From the NCBI GenBank assembly GCA_013316825.1, contig WSLY01000014.1, positions 1-59,406 of the forward strand: DNA of 59,406 bases, read 5' to 3'. Position numbers and translations under genes: made by a program. This document shows, piece after piece, positions 8,400 through 16,184 of this stretch. Source of the DNA: Lachnospiraceae bacterium (lineage in GTDB: Bacteria; Bacillota; Clostridia; Lachnospirales; Lachnospiraceae). The first letter of the stretch is position 1, and each line of letters begins with the position of its first letter. The notes under the pieces are model-generated. The model did no database searches. It saw only the letters and a list, made by a program, of their open reading frames with translations, and was not told where the DNA came from.

Positions 8400-9119
8400 T
8401 TACAGTCTGTCCGGTTTTACAATCTTCTTCAGATTGTCCATGTCATAATTTAACACCAGCTCTTTTGCCAAATCCGCTTCCTCCAAAAGCGCCAGTGTAC
8501 CCGAAAAATCTCCTATCGTGTAGCAAATATGGCTGTCCGTCCCCAAAAGTACCGGCGCCTCATACTGCCCGCACCAGTAAAGCAGCTCTTTGATGTTCTC
8601 CCGCGCACCTTTTCTGGCAGCATGTGGATTTAAGGAAGAATTGTTGATTTCAATTGCCGTCCCCGTCTCCTTTGCCGCCCGCACTATCCTCTCACGGTCA
8701 AGGGGATACCGGTCATCATCCGGATGCCCCAGCACGGTCACATGGGGATTTTGCATCGCCAAAATCGAAGCTCTTGTATTCTCCTCCATCGTACCGGGCT
8801 TACAGCACAAGGTATGCATACTGGCAATCACATAGTCCATGCGCTCTAACAGCCCTTCTTCCAAATCCAGTCTTCCGTCATAATCGCAGATATTGGCCTC
8901 CACGCCGCAAAACAGACGTAATCCCATGTATTCTCTGGGAATACAACGGTAATTGGAAAAAAAGAAAACATGGGGACCGCCGGGCATCGCCGGCCCGTGC
9001 TCACTAAGCCCCAAGGCAAGCAGCCCTGCCTCCCTTGCAGCCTCGATATTTTCCTTCAGGGTACTATATCCGTGTCCGCTCGCCATTGTGTGAGTATGCA
9101 TATCTATAATTGGCTTCAT
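8400..9119 (-). CDS. PHP-domain phosphatase, YcdX-like
   Basis: A 239-residue protein from ATG at 9119, which has GGAG five bases upstream; in-frame upstream starts lack this. It shows PHP metal-binding motifs in order: DMHTHT at residues 6-11, a further His in ASGHGYST, SEHGP near 45, GVEAN near 75, ASMHT near 100, VLGHPDDDRY near 130, and GTDSHI with a final Asp/His pair. This arrangement matches the YcdX subgroup of trinuclear-zinc phosphatases/phosphoesterases. The substrate is not predictable. It is 59 bases from the DUF1836 gene upstream on the same strand, so the two may be cotranscribed. Confidence 0.85.
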   Translation of the reverse strand: MKPIIDMHTHTMASGHGYSTLKENIEAAREAGLLALGLSEHGPAMPGGPHVFFFSNYRCIPREYMGLRLFCGVEANICDYDGRLDLEEGLLERMDYVIASMHTLCCKPGTMEENTRASILAMQNPHVTVLGHPDDDRYPLDRERIVRAAKETGTAIEINNSSLNPHAARKGARENIKELLYWCGQYEAPVLLGTDSHICYTIGDFSGTLALLEEADLAKELVLNYDMDNLKKIVKPDRL

Positions 9120-9178
9120 GACTTCTCCTGTCTGCATATCCGTACACATATGCAAATCGCAGGAACAAACTTCCTCTC

Positions 9179-9784
9179 CTACTCTTCTTCCGCATTATCC
9201 TGCAAATCGTCTACCAGTTTTTCAATCAACAGCTTCTTCACATATACATCAAAACTCAAAAGGCAGATAAAAGAAAATTTCTTGAGAAACGCCTTCTCAC
9301 GCTCCGGCGCATCCGCAAAGGTTTTCTCTGCTGTTTTAAATTTATCGAGCACATCCTGCTTTAACCGCTGCATCTGCTCCTCTTCCATGCTGAAGACTTC
9401 CGTGTAAACACTTTCCAGATTAAAATCCTCTTCCGTCTTGAAAAATTCTTTTGTAATCGGCTTCAACAGCGCCTGTATATCGCTGATAGATAAAATATTT
9501 TTATAATAGTAAATAAATATAAGCAGAAGCATATGCTCCTTATTGTATTTCTTTTTCTCCGGCGGGGGCAGCAGGTCATTTTTGGCATAATTATTTATCA
9601 TGGTTTTTGTCAGGATTTTATCTTCCCCCGGATTTCTGGTCTTTTTGCGCAGGCGCTCATCCATAAAAGTAGTCACCTGATCCATATATAAATCAATATT
9701 GGGAATATCCTGCGGCTTGATATACTCCACCTTTGCAAGATTGTCCAATATGGAATGAAGCAGCTCTTCCGTGTTCATTGTCAT
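9179..9784 (-). CDS. DUF1836 domain protein
   Basis: A 201-residue protein starting at ATG 9784 with GGGGAG seven bases upstream. The N-terminal half resembles a MerR-like winged helix typical of DUF1836: a region with LTKTMINNYAKNDLLPPPEK, where DNA-binding helices are expected, followed by HMLLLIFIYYYKNILSISDI. The C-terminal half is helical and charged. Members are widespread in Firmicutes and are probably transcription factors, but no target is known. It is divergent from the yerC-like gene, with 255 bases between them. Confidence 0.8.
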   Translation of the reverse strand: MTMNTEELLHSILDNLAKVEYIKPQDIPNIDLYMDQVTTFMDERLRKKTRNPGEDKILTKTMINNYAKNDLLPPPEKKKYNKEHMLLLIFIYYYKNILSISDIQALLKPITKEFFKTEEDFNLESVYTEVFSMEEEQMQRLKQDVLDKFKTAEKTFADAPEREKAFLKKFSFICLLSFDVYVKKLLIEKLVDDLQDNAEEE

Positions 9785-9856
9785 CAAATATCTCCCCTTC
9801 TCCGGTAGACTTCCGCCATCCGCTCATTTAGGCGGACAACTATTGTATTTATTATA

Positions 9857-9871
9857 TAGTATTGAATACTA
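9857..9871. promoter_or_regulatory. 15-bp palindrome between DUF1836 and yerC genes
   Basis: TAGTATT-g-AATACTA is a perfect palindrome with seven-base arms in the AT-rich divergent intergenic region. It could be an operator for either neighbouring regulator. Confidence 0.35.
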
Positions 9872-10039
9872 CATGACAAGAATTTTCTATATTATTTTTC
9901 AAAAACTTCCTGTCCAAATCATTATATTTTTCATATCTGCTTTTGGAAAAGGCTTTACTTTACAACTTTAGTATGATAAAATCTCCTTAGTCAAGGCTGT
10001 GAAATTTTACAGTGCAAAAGTAAACAGTGAGGTAATCGT

Positions 10040-10330
10040 ATGAACAAAAAACTAAAAACAGATGCCGTGGACTATCTGTTTGATGCCATCTTAAGTCTGA
10101 AAAACAGGGATGAATGTTACAGTTTTTTTGAAGACCTTTGTACCGTAAACGAACTGCTATCCTTATCCCAGCGTTTTGAAGTGGCAGCCATGTTAAAAAG
10201 TCACAAAACCTATCTGGAAATTGCCGACAAAACCGGTGCATCCACAGCTACCATCAGCCGTGTCAACCGTTCTCTCAATTATGGCAATGACGGCTACGAT
10301 TTGGTTTTTGACAGAATCACGCAAAAATGA
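10040..10330 (+). CDS. YerC/YecD family TrpR-like DNA-binding protein
   Basis: A 96-residue protein with a TrpR-superfamily helix-turn-helix: LCTVNELLSLSQRFEVAAML followed by YLEIADKTGASTATISRVNR, the hallmark of the YerC/YecD family (about 95-100 residues). It should bind DNA as a helical dimer. In other Firmicutes members are annotated as TrpR-related repressors without a settled effector. It stands alone on the plus strand with TATGATAAAAT at about 9972 as a possible -10 and a strong terminator after the stop. No tryptophan genes are nearby. Confidence 0.88.
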   Translation: MNKKLKTDAVDYLFDAILSLKNRDECYSFFEDLCTVNELLSLSQRFEVAAMLKSHKTYLEIADKTGASTATISRVNRSLNYGNDGYDLVFDRITQK

Positions 10331-10343
10331 AATAGCAATTATA

Positions 10344-10378
10344 AAAAAGAAGGATTGCCACAGACAATCCTTCTTTTT
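10344..10378 (+). terminator. Bidirectional terminator between yerC and the bactofilin gene
   Basis: AAAAAGAAGGATTG (10344-10357) pairs perfectly with CAATCCTTCTTTTT (10365-10378) around a seven-base loop, serving both convergent genes. Confidence 0.85.
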
Positions 10379-10391
10379 TATGTGAGCGCTT

Positions 10392-10892
10392 TTACAGCTC
10401 CATTCTGTCAGAATCCATGGAAGCAGCAGCCAGTATCTCGTCTTCGTCATCTGCAATTCTTGCTTCTTCCGCTTCTTTGAGCGCTTCTCTGATTGCCTCT
10501 TTTGCGGACCGCTTTCCTGCCTTGCTTTCTCTCACAGGGCGCCTCTTCATTTTTGCGTCGTCCTGATTCATATCACATCTGCCCTGGAAAACTGCTTTTT
10601 CGTCAATGACTATCAAGGTTGTTTTAATATCGCCGATTAATCTTGCCGTAGAGGTCAGCTCCGTCCGTAAGGAAGCATTGACGTTTCCGTTTATCTCGCC
10701 GCCGATAATGACGGAAGTAACTTCCAGATTTCCATGAATCTTGCCTGTTTCGCCTATAATCAGATTTCCGGATACCGTTACGTTTCCTTCTACCGTGCCG
10801 TCCAGCCTGACCGACCCTGCTGCCCTGAAATCTCCCTCCACAACAGAATCCTTGCCAATGATAGTTGTAATTACTGTCTCTGATTTTTTCAT
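10392..10892 (-). CDS. Bactofilin (polymer-forming cytoskeletal protein)
   Basis: A 166-residue protein from ATG 10892, with GAGG six bases upstream. Residues 10-105 are the bactofilin beta-helix: TIIGKDSVVEGDFRAAGSVR, then LDGTVEGNVTVSGNLIIGET, then repeated hydrophobic/Gly rungs. A basic then acidic, helical C-terminal tail follows. Bactofilins polymerise without nucleotide into membrane-associated filaments that organise wall enzymes. The gene sits 92 bases after a LytM-like (M23) membrane protein gene on the same strand. That pairing is known in other bacteria, where the bactofilin positions or is positioned by the M23 protein. Confidence 0.9.
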   Translation of the reverse strand: MKKSETVITTIIGKDSVVEGDFRAAGSVRLDGTVEGNVTVSGNLIIGETGKIHGNLEVTSVIIGGEINGNVNASLRTELTSTARLIGDIKTTLIVIDEKAVFQGRCDMNQDDAKMKRRPVRESKAGKRSAKEAIREALKEAEEARIADDEDEILAAASMDSDRMEL

Positions 10893-10983
10893 ACTTTTCC
10901 TCATTTCTGCGCTGCTTTTTATTCTTGGCAGTCTATACCGCAGCACTGGCACAAACCGCCCTGCTGTAATACACAGCACTTGT

Positions 10984-11697
10984 TTAACCGTTAATTGACA
11001 ACATATCCGTAGGTTTGATATAACCGCCGTCTTTCATAATCTGATAGATAAGTTGCTTATTGTCATTCCCCACGAGGAACAGGGTTCTGCCCTGCGCCAC
11101 TTCATCACCTACCTTGACCTGTGCTTCTCCTCCATTTAAATAGATGGAAACATAACCATTTCCATGGTCTATCACAATCTTACATCCGTAGGTCTCGTCC
11201 GCCTCCACTGCCGTGACTATGCCCTTCGCAGAAGCAACTACTGTAGTCCCCTCCGTCGCGGTAAAAATTACCATGGGCTCTCCTTCCGTCACCTCTTCGA
11301 TTGCGGCGCCCCCTGTCAACGGAAAGTCCGTCGGCAGGCTTTGCTGGTCCAGTTCCTCCTTCAGCGCCTCCGCCGTCTGCGCCTGTGCGTTGACCGCAGT
11401 GCTCAAAGCTTCTATTTTGGCGTTCAGGGAATCTATCTCCGCCTCCAGACGAATCTTCTCTTCCTCCAAAGACGCAATCACTTCCTGCTGCTCGCTGTCG
11501 CGCGCCCTGTCCAGCTCCCATATCTGCCCCTCATACAGAATGTATCCGATGAGGCAGCCAAACAGACAGCAGAAAACCAGCATAACCAGCCGTGCCACCA
11601 TAGGGCGTATCCTTATCTGCCTTGTTTTGGCGTTCACAGCATCAGTGGTCAGTATCACAATACGGCTTACTTTTCTCTTGTGCTTCTTTCTTGCCAT
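10984..11697 (-). CDS. Membrane-anchored LytM/M23-like protein lacking catalytic residues
   Basis: A 237-residue protein: basic cytoplasmic N-terminus, one membrane segment at about residues 35-55, a coiled coil at about 65-120, then a LytM-like beta fold. The fold keeps IVIDHGNGYVSIYLNGG and VKVGDEVAQGRTLFLVG, but both zinc motifs are absent: there is no HxxxD before the core, and the usual HLHFE is replaced by LIYQI. It is therefore probably an inactive scaffold or activator, like EnvC- or SpoIIQ-type degenerate LytM proteins. It precedes the bactofilin gene and is likely its partner. The ribosome site lies inside an 11-bp hairpin stem. Confidence 0.85.
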   Translation of the reverse strand: MARKKHKRKVSRIVILTTDAVNAKTRQIRIRPMVARLVMLVFCCLFGCLIGYILYEGQIWELDRARDSEQQEVIASLEEEKIRLEAEIDSLNAKIEALSTAVNAQAQTAEALKEELDQQSLPTDFPLTGGAAIEEVTEGEPMVIFTATEGTTVVASAKGIVTAVEADETYGCKIVIDHGNGYVSIYLNGGEAQVKVGDEVAQGRTLFLVGNDNKQLIYQIMKDGGYIKPTDMLSING

Positions 11698-11698
11698 A

Positions 11699-11746
11699 AA
11701 AAGTCACCTCCAGTAAACTCTAACCATTTTACCACAGGTGACTTTT
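11699..11746 (-). promoter_or_regulatory. Hairpin covering the ribosome site of the M23-like gene
   Basis: On the minus-strand transcript AAAAGTCACCT (from 11746) can pair perfectly over 11 bases with AGGTGACTTTT (to 11699), with a 26-base loop. The second arm contains the AGGTGA of the ribosome site GGAGGTGAC that precedes the ATG at 11697, so translation may be gated by this structure. Confidence 0.55.
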
Positions 11747-11821
11747 CGAAACAATGATTATTTAACATTTTTGTAACATTTGGCTAAAATTTTGCTAATA
11801 TTTTATACAAAATATACGCTT

Positions 11822-12871
11822 TTACACATTCAGAGACATATCTCCTTGGGAAATCCATCCTTTTTTACGCATAAATTCTGATATCAGAAGCGTCAATGCA
11901 GCAGGAAGGATAAAATGCATCAGCAGAATCAGCCCGAAAGCCGCAGCTCCCGACATGCCCGCCTCTGTCATCGCGCCATAAGCCGCAATCTGCCCCACAA
12001 AGCCGGCAGAACCCATACCGGAGCCCACCGGTGTACTTACCATCCCAAACACGGCGGACGCAATGGGGCCCAAAACCGCGCTGGACAGGATTGCCGGCAG
12101 CCATATCACGGGCTTTTTCACAATATTAGGCACCTGCAGCATGGAAGTGCCGACCCCCTGTGCCACAAGTCCTCCCATTTTGTTTTCTCTATAGCTTGCC
12201 ACGGCAAACCCTACCATGTTGCAGCAGCAGCCAATGGTTGCCGCGCCGGCAGCCAGCCCGCTGATACTCATGGAAATACCGATTGCCGCCGAACTGATGG
12301 GCAGCGTCAAAATCATTCCCATCAGGACAGAAACCGCAATGCCGCCCAAAATCGGATGCGCCTCCACATTGACATTCACCAGATTGCCAAGCCATGTCAT
12401 AACCACAGATATGTAAGGTCCTGCCACAAAACCTACCACTGCGCCGGAAACAATGGAAACAAAAGGCGTCACAATAATGTCCACTTTGGTGCGTCCGGCC
12501 ACCAGATGACCTACCTTTATCGCCACAAGCGCCGCGATAAAAGCGCCAAGCGGCTCTCCGGGTGCACCCAGCTTAAAAGCTTCCATAGCTGCCACGGCAG
12601 GAAACGCGCCTATCATACCGGTTACTGCCGCAGACACGGTTACAAGCGGACCCTCTTTGTACTTACATGCCACACCCACCCCGATGCCGGCGCCGGTCAG
12701 CGTCTTCGCCACATTTGCCATCGCAATCAGGTAATTTCCTACCGGTCCCCCTATCAGGGTGCCAAATTGGGCTATTATCGTACCGATTATCAGAGTGGAA
12801 AACAAACCAAGCGCCATACCGGATAGCCCGTCAATAAATATGTCATTTAAAATCTCCTTTGCTTTTTTCAT
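11822..12871 (-). CDS. PTS_EIIC_2 family membrane protein (putative PTS IIC)
   Basis: A 349-residue polytopic protein with about ten membrane segments and long Gly/Ala-rich stretches typical of the PTS_EIIC_2 family (FIDGLSGMALGLFSTLIIG near the start; PVGSGMGSAGFVGQIAAYG near residue 290). ATG 12871 is chosen because GGAGG lies five bases upstream; the in-frame ATG at 12883 would contain that site. No IIA, IIB, HPr or sugar-metabolism gene is adjacent, so the transported substrate and whether it is phosphorylated are open. The leader upstream has three consecutive hairpins. Confidence 0.8.
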   Translation of the reverse strand: MKKAKEILNDIFIDGLSGMALGLFSTLIIGTIIAQFGTLIGGPVGNYLIAMANVAKTLTGAGIGVGVACKYKEGPLVTVSAAVTGMIGAFPAVAAMEAFKLGAPGEPLGAFIAALVAIKVGHLVAGRTKVDIIVTPFVSIVSGAVVGFVAGPYISVVMTWLGNLVNVNVEAHPILGGIAVSVLMGMILTLPISSAAIGISMSISGLAAGAATIGCCCNMVGFAVASYRENKMGGLVAQGVGTSMLQVPNIVKKPVIWLPAILSSAVLGPIASAVFGMVSTPVGSGMGSAGFVGQIAAYGAMTEAGMSGAAAFGLILLMHFILPAALTLLISEFMRKKGWISQGDMSLNV

Positions 12872-13020
12872 CTTTTCCTCCATTCCGAAGCGTTGTTGCC
12901 TGAGAAGGCGGGCGAAATGTCAGATTTCGCTCTGCCATCGTAGAATTTGTGACGCTCCGGCACAAATTCTTGGTTGAATAAGTTGCTATCAAGCAATTTA
13001 TTCAACCTTATCCTCCATTT
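12872..13020 (-). promoter_or_regulatory. Structured leader with three tandem hairpins before the PTS IIC gene
   Basis: Three palindromes follow each other. They are GCGAAAT-TCAG-ATTTCGC (12913-12930), AGAATTTGTG-N9-CACAAATTCT (12942-12970) and a 15-bp imperfect stem GGTTGAATAAGTTGC/GCAATTTATTCAACC (12972-13007). On the minus strand they come in the order large, middle, small, just before the ribosome site. A tiny frame ATG-GAG-GAT-AAG-GTT-GAA-TAA begins near 13018. No known riboswitch class was recognised. It may be a regulatory leader or a dispersed palindromic repeat. Confidence 0.5.
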
Positions 13021-13187
13021 TTTCATTGTTTATACATCTGTCTTGTCAGTCAAAAAAGAAATTATCACAATATAAAATAAAAATCAAGTCTTTCTCTTTA
13101 CTTTTTTTCATTTCTGTGCTATTCTAATCATGCTGTAAGTGTACGACAGTGTACACAAGACTTGACTTAAATTTTGGAGGTAGCACA

Positions 13188-13388
13188 ATGAACAAAGGTA
13201 CAGTAAAGTGGTTTAACAACCAAAAGGGTTATGGTTTCATCTCTGATGAAGCTGGCAATGATGTATTCGTACATTACTCAGGACTGAATATGGAAGGCTT
13301 TAAGTCTCTCGAAGAAGGTCAGGCAGTTGAGTACGAAGTAATCAATGGCGAAAAAGGACCTCAGGCTGTAAATGTAACCAAATTATAA
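13188..13388 (+). CDS. Cold shock protein, CspA family
   Basis: A 66-residue OB-fold RNA/DNA chaperone. RNP1 is KGYGFI (residues 13-18) and RNP2 is VFVHY (around 26-30), the family hallmarks, and the length is canonical. GGAGG lies seven bases before ATG 13188. It acts as a single-strand nucleic-acid chaperone in the cytoplasm. The transcript has a 5' leader and ends at the strong hairpin at 13489-13519 after a roughly 100-base 3' untranslated region. Cold-shock leaders are often thermosensitive, but no specific element can be proven here. Confidence 0.95.
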   Translation: MNKGTVKWFNNQKGYGFISDEAGNDVFVHYSGLNMEGFKSLEEGQAVEYEVINGEKGPQAVNVTKL

Positions 13389-13488
13389 TTTGTAACCTAT
13401 AATCAGTAACACGATGTACCGTTCTTAAATATAAAAGACTTGCTTAGGATTTCTATTTAGAATTTGTCATATCGTTTTATGGGATTAG

Positions 13489-13519
13489 AAAAAGAACCAA
13501 TCTTTGATTGGTTCTTTTT
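13489..13519 (+). terminator. Bidirectional terminator of csp and the hisA-like gene
   Basis: AAAAAGAACCAATC (13489-13502) pairs with GATTGGTTCTTTTT (13506-13519) around a three-base loop. A and T runs on either side let it serve both convergent units. Confidence 0.85.
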
Positions 13520-13525
13520 TTATAG

Positions 13526-14329
13526 CTATGTAATAGGAAACTCCTTACATTTTTTAACGAGAGCATCCATATTTAAGCTTCCTCCAAAAATATCGAGCGC
13601 ACTTCCGACCGTCGCGTTGACCCTGCCCTGCCCCAAATCTCCAAGCAGCTCCAAATCTTCAAAATTGTGCACGCCGCCGGCATAAGTAACCGGCTTTTTT
13701 CCCCATCTGCCGAGAAGCGACACCAAAGCGCATTCTATTCCCTGTGACTTTCCCTCCACATCCACCGCATGTATCAGAAATTCATCGCAGTAGCCGGAAA
13801 GTTTATCCAGCAAATCCCAGTTTACCGTTTGGTTCGTTTCATGCTGCCATCTGTCCGTAACCACCTTGTAAGCACCGTTTCTTTTTTTACAGCTCAAATC
13901 CAAGACAAGATGCTCGCGCCCTACACACTGGGAGATTGTCTTTAACCGCTCGTAATCTATTCTCCCCTCCCGAAAAACGTAGGAGGTCACAATTACATGA
14001 CTTGCCCCGGCACGCAAAAACTCCCCTGCATTGGCAGGCGATATCCCGCCTCCCACCTGCAGTCCTCCTTTAAAAGCAGCAACTGCCTTTAAAGCCTGCT
14101 CCTTCGTCTTTTCATATGCCGGACTATCCGCCGAATTCAGGAGAATCACATGACCGCCCTTCAGCCCTTTCTGCTTATACAGCTTTGCATAATAATCCGC
14201 TTCCTTTTCGGACACAAAATTAACCTCCACACGAAGCCTTTTGCCCTCCGGCGCCTCATCACACAGCGTACCGCCGACAATCTGCTTTACCTTTCCATTA
14301 TGAATGTCAATGCACGGTCTGAATTCCAT
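13526..14329 (-). CDS. hisA: HisA-like isomerase of the eukaryotic type
   Basis: A 267-residue TIM-barrel protein from ATG 14329 (GGAGG eight bases upstream). It opens with MEFRPCIDIHNGKVKQIVGG and later has GGLQVGGGI, FLIHAVDVEGKSQG and PVTYAGGV. These match the plant/fungal HIS6-type subgroup more closely than ordinary bacterial HisA. The reaction in histidine synthesis opens the ribose of ProFAR to give PRFAR, with Asp8 and the Asp of AVDVEG as likely catalytic residues. No other histidine genes are nearby. It is 49 bases after an EamA-like carrier gene on the same strand, so the two are probably cotranscribed. Confidence 0.82.
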   Translation of the reverse strand: MEFRPCIDIHNGKVKQIVGGTLCDEAPEGKRLRVEVNFVSEKEADYYAKLYKQKGLKGGHVILLNSADSPAYEKTKEQALKAVAAFKGGLQVGGGISPANAGEFLRAGASHVIVTSYVFREGRIDYERLKTISQCVGREHLVLDLSCKKRNGAYKVVTDRWQHETNQTVNWDLLDKLSGYCDEFLIHAVDVEGKSQGIECALVSLLGRWGKKPVTYAGGVHNFEDLELLGDLGQGRVNATVGSALDIFGGSLNMDALVKKCKEFPIT

Positions 14330-14378
14330 CCGTCTTCCTCCGTTCCTTTGCAATTTCCTGCTTATGCAACAGTCTTTC

Positions 14379-14789
14379 TTACAAAACCATGAGCAGCGTT
14401 CCAATGCCAATCAAAATACAGCCCATGACGGACTTTGCCGTAAACTTCTCATGCAGAAAAAGAAATGCCAGCACCAATGTAATCACCACGCTCAGTTTGT
14501 CTACCGGCACCACCTTTGAAGCTTCCCCCATCTGCAGCGCCCTGTAATAGCAGAGCCAGGATGCGCCTGTCGCCAGCCCCGACAAAATCAAAAATATCCA
14601 GCTCTTTCTGCTTATCGCAGAAAGCCCCGTCTGCGCATTGGTTAAAAAGACCATCCCCCACGCCATGAAAAGCACTACCACCGTCCGAATTGCAGTAGCA
14701 AGGTGGGAGTTGACGCCGTCGATTCCCACCTTCGCAAGAATGGAAGTCAGCGCCGCAAATATAGACGACAAAATTGCAAATAGCAGCCA
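14379..14789 (-). CDS. EamA-like small drug/metabolite transporter
   Basis: A 136-residue membrane protein from ATG 14789 with GGAGG seven bases upstream. It has about five hydrophobic segments and the single EamA domain layout (WLLFAILSSIFAALTSILAK at the start; PVDKLSVVITLVLAFLFLHE and a GCILIGIGTLLMVL end). Such half-size members of the drug/metabolite transporter superfamily act as dimers. The substrate is unknown. It is the first gene of a probable pair with the hisA-like gene. Confidence 0.83.
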   Translation of the reverse strand, partial: WLLFAILSSIFAALTSILAKVGIDGVNSHLATAIRTVVVLFMAWGMVFLTNAQTGLSAISRKSWIFLILSGLATGASWLCYYRALQMGEASKVVPVDKLSVVITLVLAFLFLHEKFTAKSVMGCILIGIGTLLMVL

Positions 14790-14889
14790 CATACGGGTTC
14801 CTCCGACATCAAATTCCAAACAAAAATTTTCTCCGGCACAGCAGAAAAATTATAGCATATTTTTGCACAAACAACAATGTAAAAACACA

Positions 14890-15126
14890 CTACAGCGCTT
14901 TTTCCTTACCAAATGGCAGCAGATTTTGCAATGCATCCGCAGGCGTAATCCTGACATCTGCATTGTCAATGTCCAAAAGCTTATAGCGGTCACAGCCCAT
15001 TCCCAGTTCCTTCATATAAGAAAGCTGGCGCAGACCGTGTCTGGGCTCTATCCTCTCCACAAGCGCATGATGCTCCTCTTCCTTCATGGCATAGATGATA
15101 TCCACACAAGCCTGATCCAAAGCCAA
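14890..15126 (-). pseudogene. C-terminal remnant of a DUF362-type Fe-S protein
   Basis: About 75 codons resemble the C-terminus of DUF362 proteins: ALDQACVDIIYA, then VERIEPRHGLRQLSYMKELG and a GCDRYKLLDID-like ending. Full members are about 350 residues with N-terminal DUF362 and 4Fe-4S ferredoxin motifs, all missing here. The frame upstream closes at TAA about 48 bases before the homology begins. The first codon counted is TTG without a ribosome site. It is best read as a truncated pseudogene. Confidence 0.6.
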
Positions 15127-15273
15127 TTTATACCCGGTTACCGGTTTGCACCGATTGCAGACAAGGGCATCTTATCTGCCCAAAATGCATCTTATCTGCA
15201 AGCGATGGATATCACAAAAGAAATTTGCTAAAATGTTATGCAGAGTGAAATAAAAAGGAAGTGACGGACACAG

Positions 15274-15729
15274 ATGAAAGTAAAAATCAACACGGTTTTA
15301 TCGAAAGCGGAAGAACAAATTGTCATTGAATGCATGGAAATGACACCCATGTTTGAAGATATCAAAAACTACTGTCTTGCCAAAGGGACCTTTCTTTCAG
15401 GGTATACCAATATCTCTTCGCAGAAGCAGATTCATAAAATTTGCATCGAAGATATTCTCTATCTGGAAGCCGTTGGAGAAAACGTATTTGCCTATACAAA
15501 GAAAAATATATTCGAAATAAAAAAACGGCTTTATGAACTGGAACGGGAGCTGGCAGATTATCAGTTTGTACGCTGTTCTAAATCGTTTTTAATTTGCCTG
15601 CTAAAGATAGACTCCATTCGCCCTGCCTTGAGCGGGCGTTATCTTGCCCGTATGGAAAACGGCGAGGAGATCGTGATTTCCCGAAAATATGCTAAGCTTG
15701 TAAAGAAAACGATTATGGAGGAATTATAA
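15274..15729 (+). CDS. LytTR-domain transcriptional regulator
   Basis: A 151-residue protein. A short N-terminal region is followed from about residue 50 by a LytTR DNA-binding domain: KICIEDILYLEAVGENVFAY, then FVRCSKSFLICLLKIDSIRP, then ARMENGEEIVISRKYAKLVK. There is no receiver domain, so control is probably by a partner rather than phosphorylation. Its stop overlaps the ATG of a DUF3021 membrane protein by one base. LytTR plus DUF3021 pairs recur in Firmicutes; the membrane protein often acts as inhibitor of the regulator (LytTR regulatory system). The third gene of the unit encodes a CPBP protease-like protein. Confidence 0.9.
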   Translation: MKVKINTVLSKAEEQIVIECMEMTPMFEDIKNYCLAKGTFLSGYTNISSQKQIHKICIEDILYLEAVGENVFAYTKKNIFEIKKRLYELERELADYQFVRCSKSFLICLLKIDSIRPALSGRYLARMENGEEIVISRKYAKLVKKTIMEEL

Positions 15730-16184
15730 TGGAATTTAGAAATAGCTTAAAAAAATATATCAATGACTTTCTGATGATACAGGCGGGAATTACTTTATCA
15801 ATCGGCATTATCAGCCGCCTCAGTCCGCCGCCGGCAGGAATGGACCCCAATATGCTTTTTATGCCTTTTGTGTATGCCTTTTTCTGCACGCTTCCCTCTT
15901 TGATTGTCTATTCAAAAAAAGAATTAAGCATAAGGCAAATGGCTGTTAGAAAAATTATCCAGTTTTTATTGATTGAATTGACTGTGATACTGATTTCCTA
16001 TGTCATTGGTGCGCTTCAGAACCCTTTTATGTGCACGGCAATTATAATCGCTGTCGCCGTTGTTTATCTGCTGGTAAATTGTTTCAGCTACCTCATTTCC
16101 AAATCGGATGCCAACGCTATGACCCAAAAAATACGACACATCAAAGAGCAGAAAAAGGAGCGTACACCGTATGAGCCAGTATAA
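15729..16184 (+). CDS. DUF3021 membrane protein, partner of the LytTR regulator
   Basis: A 151-residue protein with four predicted membrane segments (about 18-35, 44-60, 78-95, 100-120) and a basic cytoplasmic tail, as in DUF3021. It starts inside the stop region of the LytTR gene and ends 14 bases inside the following CPBP gene, so all three are tightly coupled. By analogy with LytTR regulatory systems it probably holds the regulator inactive at the membrane. This is inferred from context only. Confidence 0.82.
   Translation: MEFRNSLKKYINDFLMIQAGITLSIGIISRLSPPPAGMDPNMLFMPFVYAFFCTLPSLIVYSKKELSIRQMAVRKIIQFLLIELTVILISYVIGALQNPFMCTAIIIAVAVVYLLVNCFSYLISKSDANAMTQKIRHIKEQKKERTPYEPV

Noticed and set aside
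8400..8593. Plus-strand frame reading through the terminator at 8355-8393
   Set aside because: Opposite the PHP gene and crosses a strong terminator.
11915..12826. 303-codon frame opposite the PTS IIC gene
   Set aside because: Its composition (His/Arg/Cys-rich) is that of a shadow frame, while the opposite strand encodes a recognisable membrane protein.
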